Origin: Fortiea contorta PCC 7126
Lineage (GTDB): Bacteria > Cyanobacteriota > Cyanobacteriia > Cyanobacteriales > Nostocaceae
Direction: 5' to 3'
Length of the DNA: 64,000 nucleotides
NCBI RefSeq assembly: GCF_000332295.1
Contig: NZ_KB235930.1
Location: 1,493,895 to 1,557,894, forward strand
Part shown: piece after piece, positions 17,642-28,055 of the stretch
How the letters are laid out: each line of letters starts with the position of its first letter
How positions within the stretch are numbered: the first letter of the stretch is position 1
Notes under the pieces: model-generated
The model's input: the letters and a program-made list of their open reading frames with translations, nothing else
Databases searched by the model: none
What the model was told of the DNA's origin: nothing
Made by a program: the position numbers and the translations under genes

Positions 17642-19519
17642 ATGAGAAACGCCCAAACTAATCAGTTTGACTACGTAAAAATCGGCTTGGCATCACCAGA
17701 GCGCATTCGCCAGTGGGGAGAAAGAACGCTGCCTAATGGTCAGGTGGTGGGGGAAGTAACTAAGCCGGAGACAATTAATTACCGGACTCTCAAGCCTGAG
17801 ATGGATGGCTTGTTCTGTGAGCGGATTTTTGGCCCAGCGAAAGATTGGGAATGCCATTGTGGCAAGTATAAAAGAGTGCGCCACCGTGGTATCGTTTGTG
17901 AACGGTGCGGTGTAGAAGTTACTGAATCACGGGTCAGACGCCACCGAATGGGATATATCAAGCTAGCGGCACCAGTTGCCCACGTTTGGTATCTCAAAGG
18001 TATCCCCAGCTATATTTCTATTCTCCTGGACATGCCGCTCAGGGACGTAGAGCAAATAGTTTATTTCAACTCTTATGTTGTGCTCTCTCCTGGCAATGCG
18101 GAAACTTTAACTTACAAACAGCTATTGAGTGAAGACCAGTGGCTAGAAATTGAAGACCAGATTTACAGCGAAGATTCCCAGCTACAAGGCGTGGAAGTGG
18201 GTATTGGAGCTGAGGCGTTGCTGCGTTTATTGGCTGACATTAATTTAGAGCAAGAAGCTGAGAGCCTGCGGGAAGAAATTAGCAATGCTAAAGGACAAAA
18301 GCGAGCAAAACTAATTAAGCGCCTGCGGGTAATTGACAACTTCATTGCTACTGGTTCTAAACCAGAGTGGATGGTGATGGCTGTCATCCCAGTAATTCCC
18401 CCTGACTTGCGCCCGATGGTGCAGCTAGATGGGGGAAGGTTTGCCACTAGTGATTTAAATGATTTGTATCGCCGGGTAATTAACCGCAATAATCGTCTGG
18501 CACGGTTGCAAGAGATTTTAGCACCAGAGATTATTGTGCGAAATGAAAAGCGGATGCTGCAAGAAGCGGTAGATGCTTTAATTGACAATGGTCGTCGGGG
18601 AAGAACTGTAGTCGGGGCGAATAACCGCCCACTCAAGTCGTTGTCCGACATTATTGAAGGTAAGCAAGGACGCTTCCGGCAAAACTTATTAGGTAAACGG
18701 GTTGATTACTCTGGGCGCTCGGTAATTGTGGTAGGGCCCAAGTTAAATATCCACCAATGCGGTTTACCTAGGGAAATGGCAATTGAGCTATTTCAGCCGT
18801 TTGTGATTAATCGCCTGATTCGTAGTGGCATGGTGAATAATATCAAAGCTGCGAAAAAGCTGATATCCCGAAATGATCCTAGTGTTTGGGATGTGTTGGA
18901 AGAAGTGATTGAAGGACATCCAGTCTTACTCAATCGAGCGCCAACGCTACACCGCTTAGGTATTCAATCCTTTGAACCAATTTTAGTAGAGGGTAGAGCG
19001 ATTCAATTGCATCCTCTAGTCTGTCCCGCTTTTAACGCTGACTTTGATGGCGACCAAATGGCGGTACACGTGCCTTTATCTTTAGAAAGTCAGGCAGAAG
19101 CACGGTTATTAATGTTGGCTTCCAACAATATACTTTCACCAGCCACGGGTAAGCCAATTATCACACCCAGCCAAGACATGGTACTGGGGGCGTACTATTT
19201 AACTGCCGAAAATCCCCAGGCGACAAAAGGTGCAGGACGTTACTTTGCTTCTCTTGAGGATGTGATTATGGCTTTTCAACAAGAACAAGTTGACCTCCAC
19301 GCCTACATTTACGTGCGCTTTGATGGCGAAGTAGAGACAGAGCAACCAGATACAGAACCTGTGGAAGTGACAGAAAACACCGATGGCAGCCGGACATTAC
19401 TTTATAAATTCCGCCGAGTTAGGGAAGACGGTCAAGGAAATTTACTTTCTCAGTATATCCGGACAACACCAGGTCGCGTTATTTACAATAATGCCATTCA
19501 GGAAGCACTGGCCAGTTAA
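17642..19519 (+). CDS. rpoC1: RNA polymerase gamma subunit (N-terminal half of beta')
   Basis: 625-residue subunit corresponding to the N-terminal part of bacterial beta', split off as rpoC1 in cyanobacteria and plastids. It has the zinc-ribbon cysteines ([20 protein letters not shown], residues ~71-90), the lid/rudder region, [16 protein letters not shown], and the catalytic Mg-binding motif [16 protein letters not shown] near residue 465. The start ATG 17642 sits 97 bases after the rpoB stop, a gap filled by a heptamer array. There is no Shine-Dalgarno-like sequence upstream. Confidence 0.98.
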   Translation: MRNAQTNQFDYVKIGLASPERIRQWGERTLPNGQVVGEVTKPETINYRTLKPEMDGLFCERIFGPAKDWECHCGKYKRVRHRGIVCERCGVEVTESRVRRHRMGYIKLAAPVAHVWYLKGIPSYISILLDMPLRDVEQIVYFNSYVVLSPGNAETLTYKQLLSEDQWLEIEDQIYSEDSQLQGVEVGIGAEALLRLLADINLEQEAESLREEISNAKGQKRAKLIKRLRVIDNFIATGSKPEWMVMAVIPVIPPDLRPMVQLDGGRFATSDLNDLYRRVINRNNRLARLQEILAPEIIVRNEKRMLQEAVDALIDNGRRGRTVVGANNRPLKSLSDIIEGKQGRFRQNLLGKRVDYSGRSVIVVGPKLNIHQCGLPREMAIELFQPFVINRLIRSGMVNNIKAAKKLISRNDPSVWDVLEEVIEGHPVLLNRAPTLHRLGIQSFEPILVEGRAIQLHPLVCPAFNADFDGDQMAVHVPLSLESQAEARLLMLASNNILSPATGKPIITPSQDMVLGAYYLTAENPQATKGAGRYFASLEDVIMAFQQEQVDLHAYIYVRFDGEVETEQPDTEPVEVTENTDGSRTLLYKFRRVREDGQGNLLSQYIRTTPGRVIYNNAIQEALAS

Positions 19520-19559
19520 TTCATAATTTTTAATTCGTAGCTTGTAATTAATTCTGCAA

Positions 19560-19594
19560 TTACGAATTACGAATTACGAATTATTAATTATTGA
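19560..19594. repeat. heptanucleotide STRR array, TTACGAA type
   Basis: Three exact TTACGAA units (19560-19580) and two diverged ones (TTATTAA, TTATTGA) lie in the 96-bp rpoC1-rpoC2 gap, 21 bases before the rpoC2 start. Confidence 0.88.
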
Positions 19595-19615
19595 TGACTA
19601 AGGAATTAATGAATA

Positions 19616-22600
19616 ATGACTAACGAAAACGCTATTTTTCGCAATCGTGTAGTTGACAAAGGTCAACTGAGAAATTTAATTTATTGGTCTTTCACCAATT
19701 ACGGCACGGCACGGACAGCGGTGATGGCGGATAAATTGAAAGACTTGGGATTTCGCTATGCTACCAAAGCTGGGGTTTCTATTAGTGTAGATGATTTGAT
19801 GGTACCACCTTCCAAGCGATCGCTCTTGGATGCAGCAGAAGAAGAAATTCGCGCTACCGAAGCTCGTTACCAACGGGGAGAAATCACCGAAGTAGAACGT
19901 TTTCAAAAGGTGATAGATACCTGGAACGGTGCCAGTGAAGCTCTCAAAGACGAAGTTGTTACCCACTTCAAAAAGACCGACCCCCTCAACTCCGTCTACA
20001 TGATGGCATTTTCTGGAGCCAGAGGTAACATCTCCCAAGTCCGGCAGTTGGTGGGAATGCGGGGACTAATGGCAGACCCCCAAGGGGAAATTATTGACCT
20101 ACCCATCAAAACTAACTTCCGCGAAGGACTCACCGTCACAGAATACATTATCTCGTCTTACGGTGCGAGAAAAGGGTTAGTAGATACCGCTTTGCGGACG
20201 GCTGACTCTGGTTATCTCACCCGCCGTCTTGTAGACGTATCCCAAGATGTAATTATCCGGGAATTTGACTGCGGTACCACCAGGGGAATTCCTGTGCGCG
20301 CCATGGTGGAAGGTGGAAAAACTAAGATTCCTTTAGCTACACGCTTGCTGGGACGAGTCGTAGGTGAAGACGTAGTGCATCCTACAACTGGAGAAATTCT
20401 AGCACCACGCAACACCCCCGTTTCTGATGAATTAGCTAAAAAAATTCAAAAATCTGGGGTGAGCGAAGTTTTCGTGCGCTCCCCTCTAACTTGCGAAGCA
20501 GCTCGTTCAGTGTGTCAGCACTGCTACGGTTGGAGTTTGGCTCACGGTAAAATGGTTGACTTGGGAGAAGCAGTAGGGATTATTGCTGCTCAAAGTATCG
20601 GCGAACCCGGTACCCAGCTGACCATGCGGACATTCCACACTGGTGGCGTATTTACAGGTGAGGTAGCACAACAAGTGCGCTCTAAAGCCAATGGTACAAT
20701 TCGTCTGCCTCGGAAGTTGAAAACCAGACCATATCGCACCCGCCACGGTGAAGATGCTTTGTATGTAGAAGCTAACGGCGTCATCAATTTAGAACCAAAG
20801 AAGGAAGGCACTGAAACCCCAGTTAACCAAGAAATTCAAGTTACTCAAGGTTCAACACTATATATAGTTGATGGACAGCAAGTAAAACCGGGTCAATTAC
20901 TGGCAGAAGTCGCCCTTGGTGGACGCACAGCTCGCGCCAATACCGAAAAAGCGGTGAAAGATGTGGCTTCTGACTTGGCAGGGGAAGTCCAATTTGCCGA
21001 AGTTGTACCCGAACAAAAAACAGACCGCCAAGGTAATACTACTACCACAGCCGCTAGAGGCGGTTTGATTTGGATTTTGTCAGGGGAAGTTTACAACTTG
21101 CCTCCAGGTGCAGAATTGGTGGTAAATAATGGTGATGCGATCGCATCTAATGGCGTATTAGCCGAAACTAAATTAACCACTTTACACGGTGGCGTAGTCC
21201 GCTTGCCAGAAGCTACCCCAGGTAAGAGTACCAGGGAAATCGAAATTATCACCGCTTCCGTGGTCTTAGACCAAGCAACAGTTACCGTCCAAAGCTCTCA
21301 AGGTCGTAACAATTACCTAGTTTCTACCGGCAATAACCAAGTATTTAACCTCAGAGCCACGCCAGGCACAAAAGTACAAAATGGTCAAGTAGTAGCAGAG
21401 TTAATTGATGATCGCTACCGCACCACTACCGGAGGTTTCTTGAAATTTGCAGGGGTGGAAGTCCAGAAAAAAGGTAAAGCCAAGCTGGGTTATGAAGTAG
21501 TCCAGGGAGGTACACTGCTGTGGATTCCCGAAGAAAGCCACGAAGTCAATAAAGACATATCCTTGTTGCTCGTGGAAGACGGACAGTTTGTCGAAGCTGG
21601 CACCGAGGTAGTTAAAGATATCTTCTGCCAAAACAGCGGCGTCGTCGAAGTTACCCAGAAAAACGATATCCTCCGGGAAGTAGTGATTAAGCCAGGGGAA
21701 CTGCTGATGGTAGACGATCCCGAAGCTGTGTTAGGCAGAGATAACACCTTTATTCAACCGGGAGAGGAGTTTCAAGGTGCTGTCGCTACCGAGTTGCGCT
21801 ACATTCAGTATGTAGAATCCCCGGAGGGGCCAGCCCTATTGAGTCGTCCAGTAGTAGAATTTGCTGTTCCCAGTAACCCGGATGTGCCATCTACTACATC
21901 TGTCAGTCAACAAACAGGGCGCTCTATTCAGTTGCGAGCAGTGCAACGCTTACCATATAAAGATTCAGAGCGCGTCAAATCTGTTGAAGGGGTAGAATTA
22001 TTACGTACCCAGTTAGTATTAGAAATCGAGCAAGAAGGCGAGCAAGACCACAACGCTTCTCCTTTAGCAGCAGATATTGAATTGGTACCTGATACCCAAG
22101 ACCCAGACATGCAGCGCTTACAGCTGGTAATTTTGGAGTCATTGGTAATTCGCCGAGATATTTCTGCTGACGCCACTCAGGGTAGTACCCAAACAACTTT
22201 AGAAGTGCAAGATGGATTAACCATCGCTCCTAACGCCGTCGTCGCGCGTACTCAAATCTTGTGTAAAGACGGGGGTACAGTCCGGGGTGTGCAAAAAGGT
22301 AGTGAAAATGTGCGTCGCTGTTTAGTGTTGCGTCATAGCGACACAGTCACGATCAATACTACCGCCCAACCTCAGGTGAAGGTAGGTAATTTACTCGTAG
22401 AGGGAAAAGAAATAGCTCCTGGAGTATTCTCTACAGAATCTGGACAAGTCGTAGATATCAAAAATATTACGGCTCGGTCTGCAACTGGGGAATCAGCTTT
22501 GAGTGCTCCCCAATACGCAGTTAAAATCCGGGTTGGTCGCCCCTACCGAGTCAGTCCCGGCGCTGTGTTACAGATAGAAGATGGTGACTTGGTACAGCGC

Positions 22601-23671
22601 GGTGATAATTTAGTGTTGTTGGTGTTTGAACGCGCCAAAACTGGAGACATCATCCAAGGTTTGCCCCGGATTGAAGAACTTCTAGAAGCTCGCAAACCAA
22701 AAGAGGCGTGTATACTAGCACGACGTGCAGGAGAACTCAAGGTAGTTTATGGTGATGGTGATGAGGCGATCGCTATTAAAGTAGTAGAATCCAACGGCGT
22801 CGTCATAGACTATCCCCTTGGCCCCGGACAAAATTTAGCAGTACCGGACGGTTCTCTTGTTTTGGCGGGACAGCCCCTGAGTGATGGCCCTTCTAACCCC
22901 CACGAAATCTTAGAAATCTTCTTTAGCTTGGGTTCAGAAGACGGAGTTTATGCTTGTGCTAGCCACGCCCTGCAAAAAGTGCAAACATTCTTGGTGAATG
23001 AAGTGCAGTTGGTGTACCAGTCCCAAGGGATTGATATTGCCGATAAACACATAGAAGTGATTGTGCGCCAAATGACCAACAAAGTCCGGATTGATGATGG
23101 TGGCGACACCACCATGCTTCCAGGTGAGTTGGTAGAATTGCGCCAAGTTGAGCAGGTGAACGAAGCGATGGCGATTACTGGCGGTGCGAGGGCACAGTAT
23201 ACCCCCGTATTGTTAGGGATAACCAAAGCATCATTAAATACCGATAGCTTTATTTCGGCTGCTTCCTTCCAAGAAACCACCAGAGTCTTGACCGAGGCTG
23301 CTATTGAAGGAAAATCAGACTGGTTGCGCGGCTTAAAAGAAAACGTGATTATCGGTCGATTGATTCCCGCAGGTACTGGGTATAATGCCTACGAAGAAAC
23401 GGGAGCGATTGACGATTACGCAGCACTTGAAAGCACAAGCCTCTTAGACGAAGCTGATGATCCTCTAGATATGGTGTTGGATGATCGCACAGCTCGCACC
23501 TACAACTTAGATTCTCCTTCCCTAGCTGAATCTTCTTTTGGCGGTAGACGTACTGAGCGGTCAATTCTCGATGATGAAGATGAATTGATTGCTGATGAAA
23601 TCACCGACCTCGTAGAAGAAGACGACGAAGACGATTACGAGGAAGACGACGAAGACGATTACGATGAATAA
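19616..23671 (+). CDS. rpoC2: RNA polymerase beta' subunit (C-terminal half)
   Basis: 1351-residue subunit carrying the C-terminal part of beta'. The trigger-loop/bridge-helix region is near residues 130-190 ([21 protein letters not shown]) and the second zinc site is visible ([13 protein letters not shown], ~296-308). The long middle region (~340-960) of repeated beta-barrel sandwich hybrid motifs is the cyanobacterial SI3 insertion. The protein ends with a very acidic tail of Asp/Glu/Tyr. That tail is encoded by a perfect-but-one duplication of a 24-bp unit (23618-23641 and 23642-23665). The start is ATG 19616. A strong intrinsic terminator lies 22 bases after the stop. Confidence 0.98.
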   Translation: MTNENAIFRNRVVDKGQLRNLIYWSFTNYGTARTAVMADKLKDLGFRYATKAGVSISVDDLMVPPSKRSLLDAAEEEIRATEARYQRGEITEVERFQKVIDTWNGASEALKDEVVTHFKKTDPLNSVYMMAFSGARGNISQVRQLVGMRGLMADPQGEIIDLPIKTNFREGLTVTEYIISSYGARKGLVDTALRTADSGYLTRRLVDVSQDVIIREFDCGTTRGIPVRAMVEGGKTKIPLATRLLGRVVGEDVVHPTTGEILAPRNTPVSDELAKKIQKSGVSEVFVRSPLTCEAARSVCQHCYGWSLAHGKMVDLGEAVGIIAAQSIGEPGTQLTMRTFHTGGVFTGEVAQQVRSKANGTIRLPRKLKTRPYRTRHGEDALYVEANGVINLEPKKEGTETPVNQEIQVTQGSTLYIVDGQQVKPGQLLAEVALGGRTARANTEKAVKDVASDLAGEVQFAEVVPEQKTDRQGNTTTTAARGGLIWILSGEVYNLPPGAELVVNNGDAIASNGVLAETKLTTLHGGVVRLPEATPGKSTREIEIITASVVLDQATVTVQSSQGRNNYLVSTGNNQVFNLRATPGTKVQNGQVVAELIDDRYRTTTGGFLKFAGVEVQKKGKAKLGYEVVQGGTLLWIPEESHEVNKDISLLLVEDGQFVEAGTEVVKDIFCQNSGVVEVTQKNDILREVVIKPGELLMVDDPEAVLGRDNTFIQPGEEFQGAVATELRYIQYVESPEGPALLSRPVVEFAVPSNPDVPSTTSVSQQTGRSIQLRAVQRLPYKDSERVKSVEGVELLRTQLVLEIEQEGEQDHNASPLAADIELVPDTQDPDMQRLQLVILESLVIRRDISADATQGSTQTTLEVQDGLTIAPNAVVARTQILCKDGGTVRGVQKGSENVRRCLVLRHSDTVTINTTAQPQVKVGNLLVEGKEIAPGVFSTESGQVVDIKNITARSATGESALSAPQYAVKIRVGRPYRVSPGAVLQIEDGDLVQRGDNLVLLVFERAKTGDIIQGLPRIEELLEARKPKEACILARRAGELKVVYGDGDEAIAIKVVESNGVVIDYPLGPGQNLAVPDGSLVLAGQPLSDGPSNPHEILEIFFSLGSEDGVYACASHALQKVQTFLVNEVQLVYQSQGIDIADKHIEVIVRQMTNKVRIDDGGDTTMLPGELVELRQVEQVNEAMAITGGARAQYTPVLLGITKASLNTDSFISAASFQETTRVLTEAAIEGKSDWLRGLKENVIIGRLIPAGTGYNAYEETGAIDDYAALESTSLLDEADDPLDMVLDDRTARTYNLDSPSLAESSFGGRRTERSILDDEDELIADEITDLVEEDDEDDYEEDDEDDYDE

Positions 23672-23692
23672 AGCGAAAAGCTGAAATCTAAA

Positions 23693-23726
23693 AAAGCAGA
23701 GGATAATGCTCCTCTGCTTTTTTTTT
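23693..23726 (+). terminator. rho-independent terminator of the rpoBC1C2 operon
   Basis: Perfect 10-bp stem AAAGCAGAGG (23693-23702) / CCTCTGCTTT (23711-23720) with an 8-base loop and a run of T residues, 22 bases after the rpoC2 stop. Confidence 0.93.
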
Positions 23727-23844
23727 GGTTTTACTGAATCGCTGTATCAGACTAATTCGTAATACGAAATATCATGTCTGATTAACAGTTGTGATTAAAT
23801 TTCATGCTCCAGACGCAGAGAGCTTTTATTAGTTTTAATCATAT

Positions 23845-25431
23845 TTAATTACCCGATTTTAGACTAACTGCACTTACATTTCTAATTTGGTAATCTGCGC
23901 CAAGCTTATTAGCACAAAACCCGATATCTCTCGATTGATTTGGTTCAATTACTAATCCCCAATCAAAAGGAGTCACGATATACTGCGTCTTTTGCTGTTG
24001 AAAATTAGCGTTCCAAGAATTACTAATTTTCGCCTCATTCAGATTAAATTTGAATTGCCAATTGCTAATTTTGGTATTTCCTGAATTCATAATTTTGAAA
24101 CTTACACAAAATCCCGTTTCCCAATTAGAATACATATCGGTAGTTACTTTTAATTGAGTAGTCACCTCAGAAATTGGGAGCACAGGAGAATTATGAGGTT
24201 TCTCTACCTGTTGGACTGGCGCAGACACAAGCAATTGAGATAATAATTGTTGCTTTGGTAGATCGTAACTTTGCCAATCATCTAATAATATACCCCCTGT
24301 ATCCGCACTATTAGGATTCCAACTCCAATAAGCAAAGCTTAAATTATGCTTTTTGATGTATTTTACAAACTCATTTTGCCAAATTCCTTCTGGTGAAATG
24401 GTGTCTACTTGTCGTCCGCCAAATTCGCCAATGAGGATGGGAGCAATTTTTTGAGTAGAGATATAGTTAAATCCTATCTGCCAGCGATCGCTCAAATTTC
24501 TGGGAAAATTAGATTCTGAAAAATAAGGTTGATTAAATACTCCAGGGCCATACTCATGAGGAGAATAAACTAGCTTATTGCGGCGAGACAACCGTACTGG
24601 GTAACGCTTCACACCTTCTAAATTACCACCTTGCCAGTGGTGCTTGAGCTTTTGACCAGGAACATTGTTTTCCACACCTTCGACAACAATCAGCCAATTC
24701 GGATTGATACTGAGAATAGCATTACCAGCACGTTCTGCAGCCAACCGCCAATCAGTAGCTAAATCATTAGTTCCCCAGCTAGCTCGTCCGTGAGGTTCAT
24801 TTTTTACATCTGCACCAATTACATTAGCTTGATTTTTATATCTTTGAGCTAACATCTTCCAAGTATCAATCCAGTCAGCTTCAGTGAAACCGTCTCCATA
24901 CCACAATTCCGGAATTCGCTGATCATTAAGGCGATGGCTGTCTAATAGGATTAATAATCCCTGACGTTCAGCAGCTTGAATCACTAAATCCATCACTTCC
25001 AAAGGCGTTTTACCTTGGAGTTCAGAATTGCTACCAATACTAAAGTCTACACCGCTGATGTTGAGGGATCGCAATCCTGCGACAGAATAAGGCAATCGGA
25101 TCAGGTTATATCCCAACTTTTTGATCTGTGCCAACATTTCCTGATAATCGCGCTTCCATAGTCCATGGGGGGCGTGTAACTCTGTTTCCATCCCAAACCA
25201 ATTCACACCTTTGAGCACAACCGTCTTACCCTCAGCGTCTAAAATCTTTGCACCCTGAGTTGACAGAGGTAACTGCATCGTCATCGCCGCACTCGCCACG
25301 TCTAGTTGTCTATTGACAGGTAATTTAATCACAACTCCCAGTATCAATACCATTGCAGCTACAAAAAATAAAAAAAGTCTTTCCAAATGCTTAATTTTTA
25401 TTTGCTTTTTTCTAAAAGTAGATGGCATCAT
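23845..25431 (-). CDS. secreted GH5 family glycoside hydrolase with C-terminal CBM2-like domain
   Basis: 528-residue cellulase-family enzyme. The N terminus has a basic start and a membrane/signal segment (LFLFFVAAMVLILGVVIKL, ~16-36), giving export or anchoring. The GH5 barrel (~55-400) shows NEPHG, with the acid/base Glu near residue 211, and GEFGG with the nucleophile Glu near 336. The C-terminal ~100 residues (from TTQLKVTTDMYSNWETGFC to the end) match a bacterial type 2 cellulose-binding module, with paired cysteines and the WQFKF/WGLVI tryptophans. It lies ~2.6 kb from the bcs-like cluster, so it is a likely remodelling enzyme for the same polymer. Start ATG 25431. Alternatives within GH5, such as mannanase, cannot be excluded from sequence alone. 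Confidence 0.88.
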   Translation of the reverse strand: MMPSTFRKKQIKIKHLERLFLFFVAAMVLILGVVIKLPVNRQLDVASAAMTMQLPLSTQGAKILDAEGKTVVLKGVNWFGMETELHAPHGLWKRDYQEMLAQIKKLGYNLIRLPYSVAGLRSLNISGVDFSIGSNSELQGKTPLEVMDLVIQAAERQGLLILLDSHRLNDQRIPELWYGDGFTEADWIDTWKMLAQRYKNQANVIGADVKNEPHGRASWGTNDLATDWRLAAERAGNAILSINPNWLIVVEGVENNVPGQKLKHHWQGGNLEGVKRYPVRLSRRNKLVYSPHEYGPGVFNQPYFSESNFPRNLSDRWQIGFNYISTQKIAPILIGEFGGRQVDTISPEGIWQNEFVKYIKKHNLSFAYWSWNPNSADTGGILLDDWQSYDLPKQQLLSQLLVSAPVQQVEKPHNSPVLPISEVTTQLKVTTDMYSNWETGFCVSFKIMNSGNTKISNWQFKFNLNEAKISNSWNANFQQQKTQYIVTPFDWGLVIEPNQSRDIGFCANKLGADYQIRNVSAVSLKSGN

Positions 25432-26005
25432 CTCATTACCTTGTATTGGGGTTTATAACTCAGATAAATTAGCAGATTTATAAACGTCTATGCCGATAAG
25501 TGTAATTTTTATAAAGTATTTTTACGTAATTAATGAATTTTTGACTAAGCTAACAACTGTTTTTGAAATTAACCACCGTAATTTTTCTGACAAAAAACTT
25601 ATTTAGTAACTTTTTTCGTTTTAATTTTACTAATTTAGACAGTTAATTTACATAGTTTTACAGAGTAATATTTAGTGCGTTAAGTTCCCGTATTCACAAA
25701 ATTTATATAAAATCGATTCAATAAAATGTTTATATATAAAGCTTTTCCAGGTTTTATCTAAATTAGGTAGTTTATTTGTACTACAAAATTAAGGTTTTAA
25801 ATTTACAAAAAATTTAATCACTTTTCCGAGTTCTTCATGACTCCTCTATTGCAGAAATTACACATAAAGAATAACTTAGATAATATGCAGTACAAAAAAT
25901 TTATCACCCGCTGAAGCGAGATAAAAGCTAGGTGTTGCCAGCGGTAAATAGTAATGCTGCAATCCATACGTTGTCTTAATTACACAACTAATCCAACTTT
26001 TAAAT
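25432..26005. other. 574-bp AT-rich divergent spacer
   Basis: Very AT-rich DNA between the divergent GH5 gene and the coiled-coil membrane protein. No gene, tandem repeat or confident promoter was recognised; both promoters must lie within it. Confidence 0.5.
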
Positions 26006-26806
26006 ATGTCCTTATCTGCACTGCAAAAATTTTTTCTCCCACCTATTATTGCTTCTCTTGGTGTATTCTCAGCCATGTCATTTCCTCTCGCTGCATTAGG
26101 CGATAAGCAAATTAGCATCAAATTTCAGGAAGAACCGATTTTTTACGGTAAACTCAGAGATGTTGCTATTCCTTATGTAGTACTCACAACCGTACTCAGT
26201 GTAGGAACTGGAGTTTCCGCTGCGGCTTTTTGTGGCTGGAGACATTCTTCTCGCAAATCAGTAAAATTTCAACAAGAATTATTCAGCCTAGAACAAAACA
26301 TTCAAGAAAAAGAAACACTACTAAAAGAACTAAAACTCTCCGAATCTCGGTTGCAAGTTTCAGGGTTAAGAGCTTTTTTAGATGATCAACTTCCTTTAGA
26401 ACCAAAGTTGATTTCTCAGACTGTCGCCATGGCAAATTCGATACCAATGTACGAACAGCAGGTAAATCCTGTTCCAGATATAGCCGCTCAAAAAAATATC
26501 AATAAACCCAACATCACTGCTGCTACTTCTGGATTTGCGTCTGCTCAAACTTTCCTAGGCTATGCTCAAAGCAATGTCAATAGTGTCAGAGAAAGTGTTG
26601 CACCCCCTACAGAAAATCAAATAACTATTACGCCATCTGAATTTGAGGAACTGCAAAAGCAGCTGCGAGAAATGATGTTCCAGATGCAAACAATGCAAAA
26701 TAACCTGCGAGTTGTGCCTACAGCTACAACTACTGAAGAAAAAGCCACAGATAAATTTCAGATATATTACGAAACTGCAAAAGTTGATGAAGTTCGTATG
26801 CGATAA
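26006..26806 (+). CDS. membrane protein with coiled coil, unknown function (266 aa)
   Basis: Not assigned to a known family. There are two hydrophobic segments: ~8-32 (LQKFFLPPIIASLGVFSAMSF, a possible signal anchor) and ~50-72 (IPYVVLTTVLSVGTGVSAAAF). A charged coiled coil follows at ~78-115 (QQELFSLEQNIQEKETLLKE). Then come a Thr/Asn/Gln-rich linker and a second predicted coiled coil at ~210-235 (FEELQKQLREMMFQMQTMQNN). The N terminus is short and the bulk would be cytosolic or periplasmic depending on topology. It is divergent from the GH5 gene and upstream of the bcs-like cluster, so an envelope or polysaccharide-related role is possible; that is context only. Followed by two hairpins. 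Confidence 0.7.
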   Translation: MSLSALQKFFLPPIIASLGVFSAMSFPLAALGDKQISIKFQEEPIFYGKLRDVAIPYVVLTTVLSVGTGVSAAAFCGWRHSSRKSVKFQQELFSLEQNIQEKETLLKELKLSESRLQVSGLRAFLDDQLPLEPKLISQTVAMANSIPMYEQQVNPVPDIAAQKNINKPNITAATSGFASAQTFLGYAQSNVNSVRESVAPPTENQITITPSEFEELQKQLREMMFQMQTMQNNLRVVPTATTTEEKATDKFQIYYETAKVDEVRMR

Positions 26807-26814
26807 CTAAGTGA

Positions 26815-26848
26815 ATCAAGCAAGTTGTATTTCATGAACTTGCTTGAT
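26815..26848. repeat. 12-bp perfect hairpin downstream of the coiled-coil gene
   Basis: ATCAAGCAAGTT (26815-26826) and AACTTGCTTGAT (26837-26848) form a perfect 12-bp stem with a 10-base loop, nine bases after the stop codon. No T-run follows directly. Confidence 0.7.
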
Positions 26849-26879
26849 ACTTAGCAAGCAACTATCAGAAAAAATTTTA

Positions 26880-26914
26880 GATTGGGTAGAGCAATGCTTT
26901 ACCCAATCATTTTA
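26880..26914 (+). terminator. terminator-like hairpin
   Basis: GATTGGGTA (26880-26888) pairs with TACCCAATC (26900-26908), followed by ATTTTATG. This is the second hairpin after the gene at 26006-26806. It is a plausible intrinsic terminator, with a weak T-run. Confidence 0.55.
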
Positions 26915-26988
26915 TGTGTCTAATTGCGACTAAATAATTTTGTTACTGTAACACTTTTTGTCTTGGTCGGTGTAAATTAAAACCTTTT

Positions 26989-27016
26989 GTAGAGACGTGA
27001 CATTTCCCGTCTCTAC
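26989..27016. repeat. dispersed palindrome GTAGAGACG...CGTCTCTAC
   Basis: A 9-bp perfect inverted repeat with a 10-base loop. This GTAGAGACG/CGTCTCTAC element is common in Nostocales spacers, and a shorter relative lies at 5356-5379. It is located between convergent genes (26806 and 27083). Confidence 0.7.
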
Positions 27017-27082
27017 GTCCTAAATGTACTGGCGATCGCTATAATTGGCGCATAATTAAAGTACACAATTAGCTGCAAATTT

Positions 27083-27859
27083 TCAACGCAGAAACTCTGC
27101 TGAAGTTAAAGAAGCATTGGTCTGTCTGGATGTATTTGATGGTATGAGTGCAGTTTTAGAAACTATCGGTCTTGGGGGAATTTGATATCGGTTTCCCCAA
27201 CCGCCGTTGATGTCATCGGATTGCGGACGAGGCGGTATTGTTTTCCCCTCCGGTAGAGGTATCAATAAAGTTTGACTAGCTTGGATGTACTTTTCACCTT
27301 CATTCGTAAAACGAACTAGTTTACCTTCAAACTGTTGATTTACTGACTGCAGCTTTTCCGGCTTTTGCTGATCTAATTCTTCCCACTGACTCGCAGGATC
27401 GAAAATAGCGATAAATGTCACACCGCTTTCAGGTGTTAGTCCTACTTGTGCTTTATTTGCTTGCCAAACTTCCTGAAACCTACCATTAGGTGCAACTTGC
27501 CATAAACTTAAATCAGTCTGCCATTTTCCTTGTTTTACTTGCACAATTTGGCGAGCTAAAATTGAACGTCTAGTCTCGGCGCTAGAGTTCAACAACACTC
27601 CTTCTTGCCCTGTCGTCGGACGTAAATAACGAATAGCCTCTATAGTAATCCGGCTAGACTCAGGGAGATTAGTAGTACCAACTACACTATATGTACTATT
27701 ACTACCTACAGACTGGACATTTTTGATTTCAATTTGGACATCTTCTGATGCTTTTTGAACGCAACCATAACTTGTAGACAAAAGTAAGAAAGATATAACT
27801 GTTACGGAAGTAATATGTTTGTAATTTAGATAAAGAAGCTGGTAATTGAGATTAAGCAT
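27083..27859 (-). CDS. predicted lipoprotein, unknown function (258 aa)
   Basis: No known family was recognised. An N-terminal hydrophobic stretch (SVTVISFLLLSTSYGC, ~18-33) ends in Y-G-C. This is an imperfect lipobox, so the protein is probably a lipid-anchored envelope protein or at least exported. The mature part looks beta-rich, with Thr/Ser and paired strands (SRITIEAIRYLRP, WQTDLSLWQV, GVTFIAIFDPASQW). A Pro/Gly-rich region (IPPRPQSDDINGGWGNRYQIPPRP) precedes the C terminus. It is convergent with the coiled-coil gene and divergent from the porin gene that opens the cellulose cluster, about 200 bp away. It could assist that system; the sequence gives no proof. Confidence 0.65.
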   Translation of the reverse strand: MLNLNYQLLYLNYKHITSVTVISFLLLSTSYGCVQKASEDVQIEIKNVQSVGSNSTYSVVGTTNLPESSRITIEAIRYLRPTTGQEGVLLNSSAETRRSILARQIVQVKQGKWQTDLSLWQVAPNGRFQEVWQANKAQVGLTPESGVTFIAIFDPASQWEELDQQKPEKLQSVNQQFEGKLVRFTNEGEKYIQASQTLLIPLPEGKTIPPRPQSDDINGGWGNRYQIPPRPIVSKTALIPSNTSRQTNASLTSAEFLR

Positions 27860-28055
27860 AGAAAGACTTGGTTTTTATGGGTGAATAAATCGATAATCAG
27901 CGTTTGATTTAGTATGCCCAATTTATAGTCAAAACTAACAAGCTAAATCAACTTTTAATTTAGTTTTTTCTTGTTCAGAAAATCTTTATATTTTAGATGA
28001 TCATACACAGTTTATTTGCTAAAGTGGCAACATCTTACGATGCGAAAACTTACTA

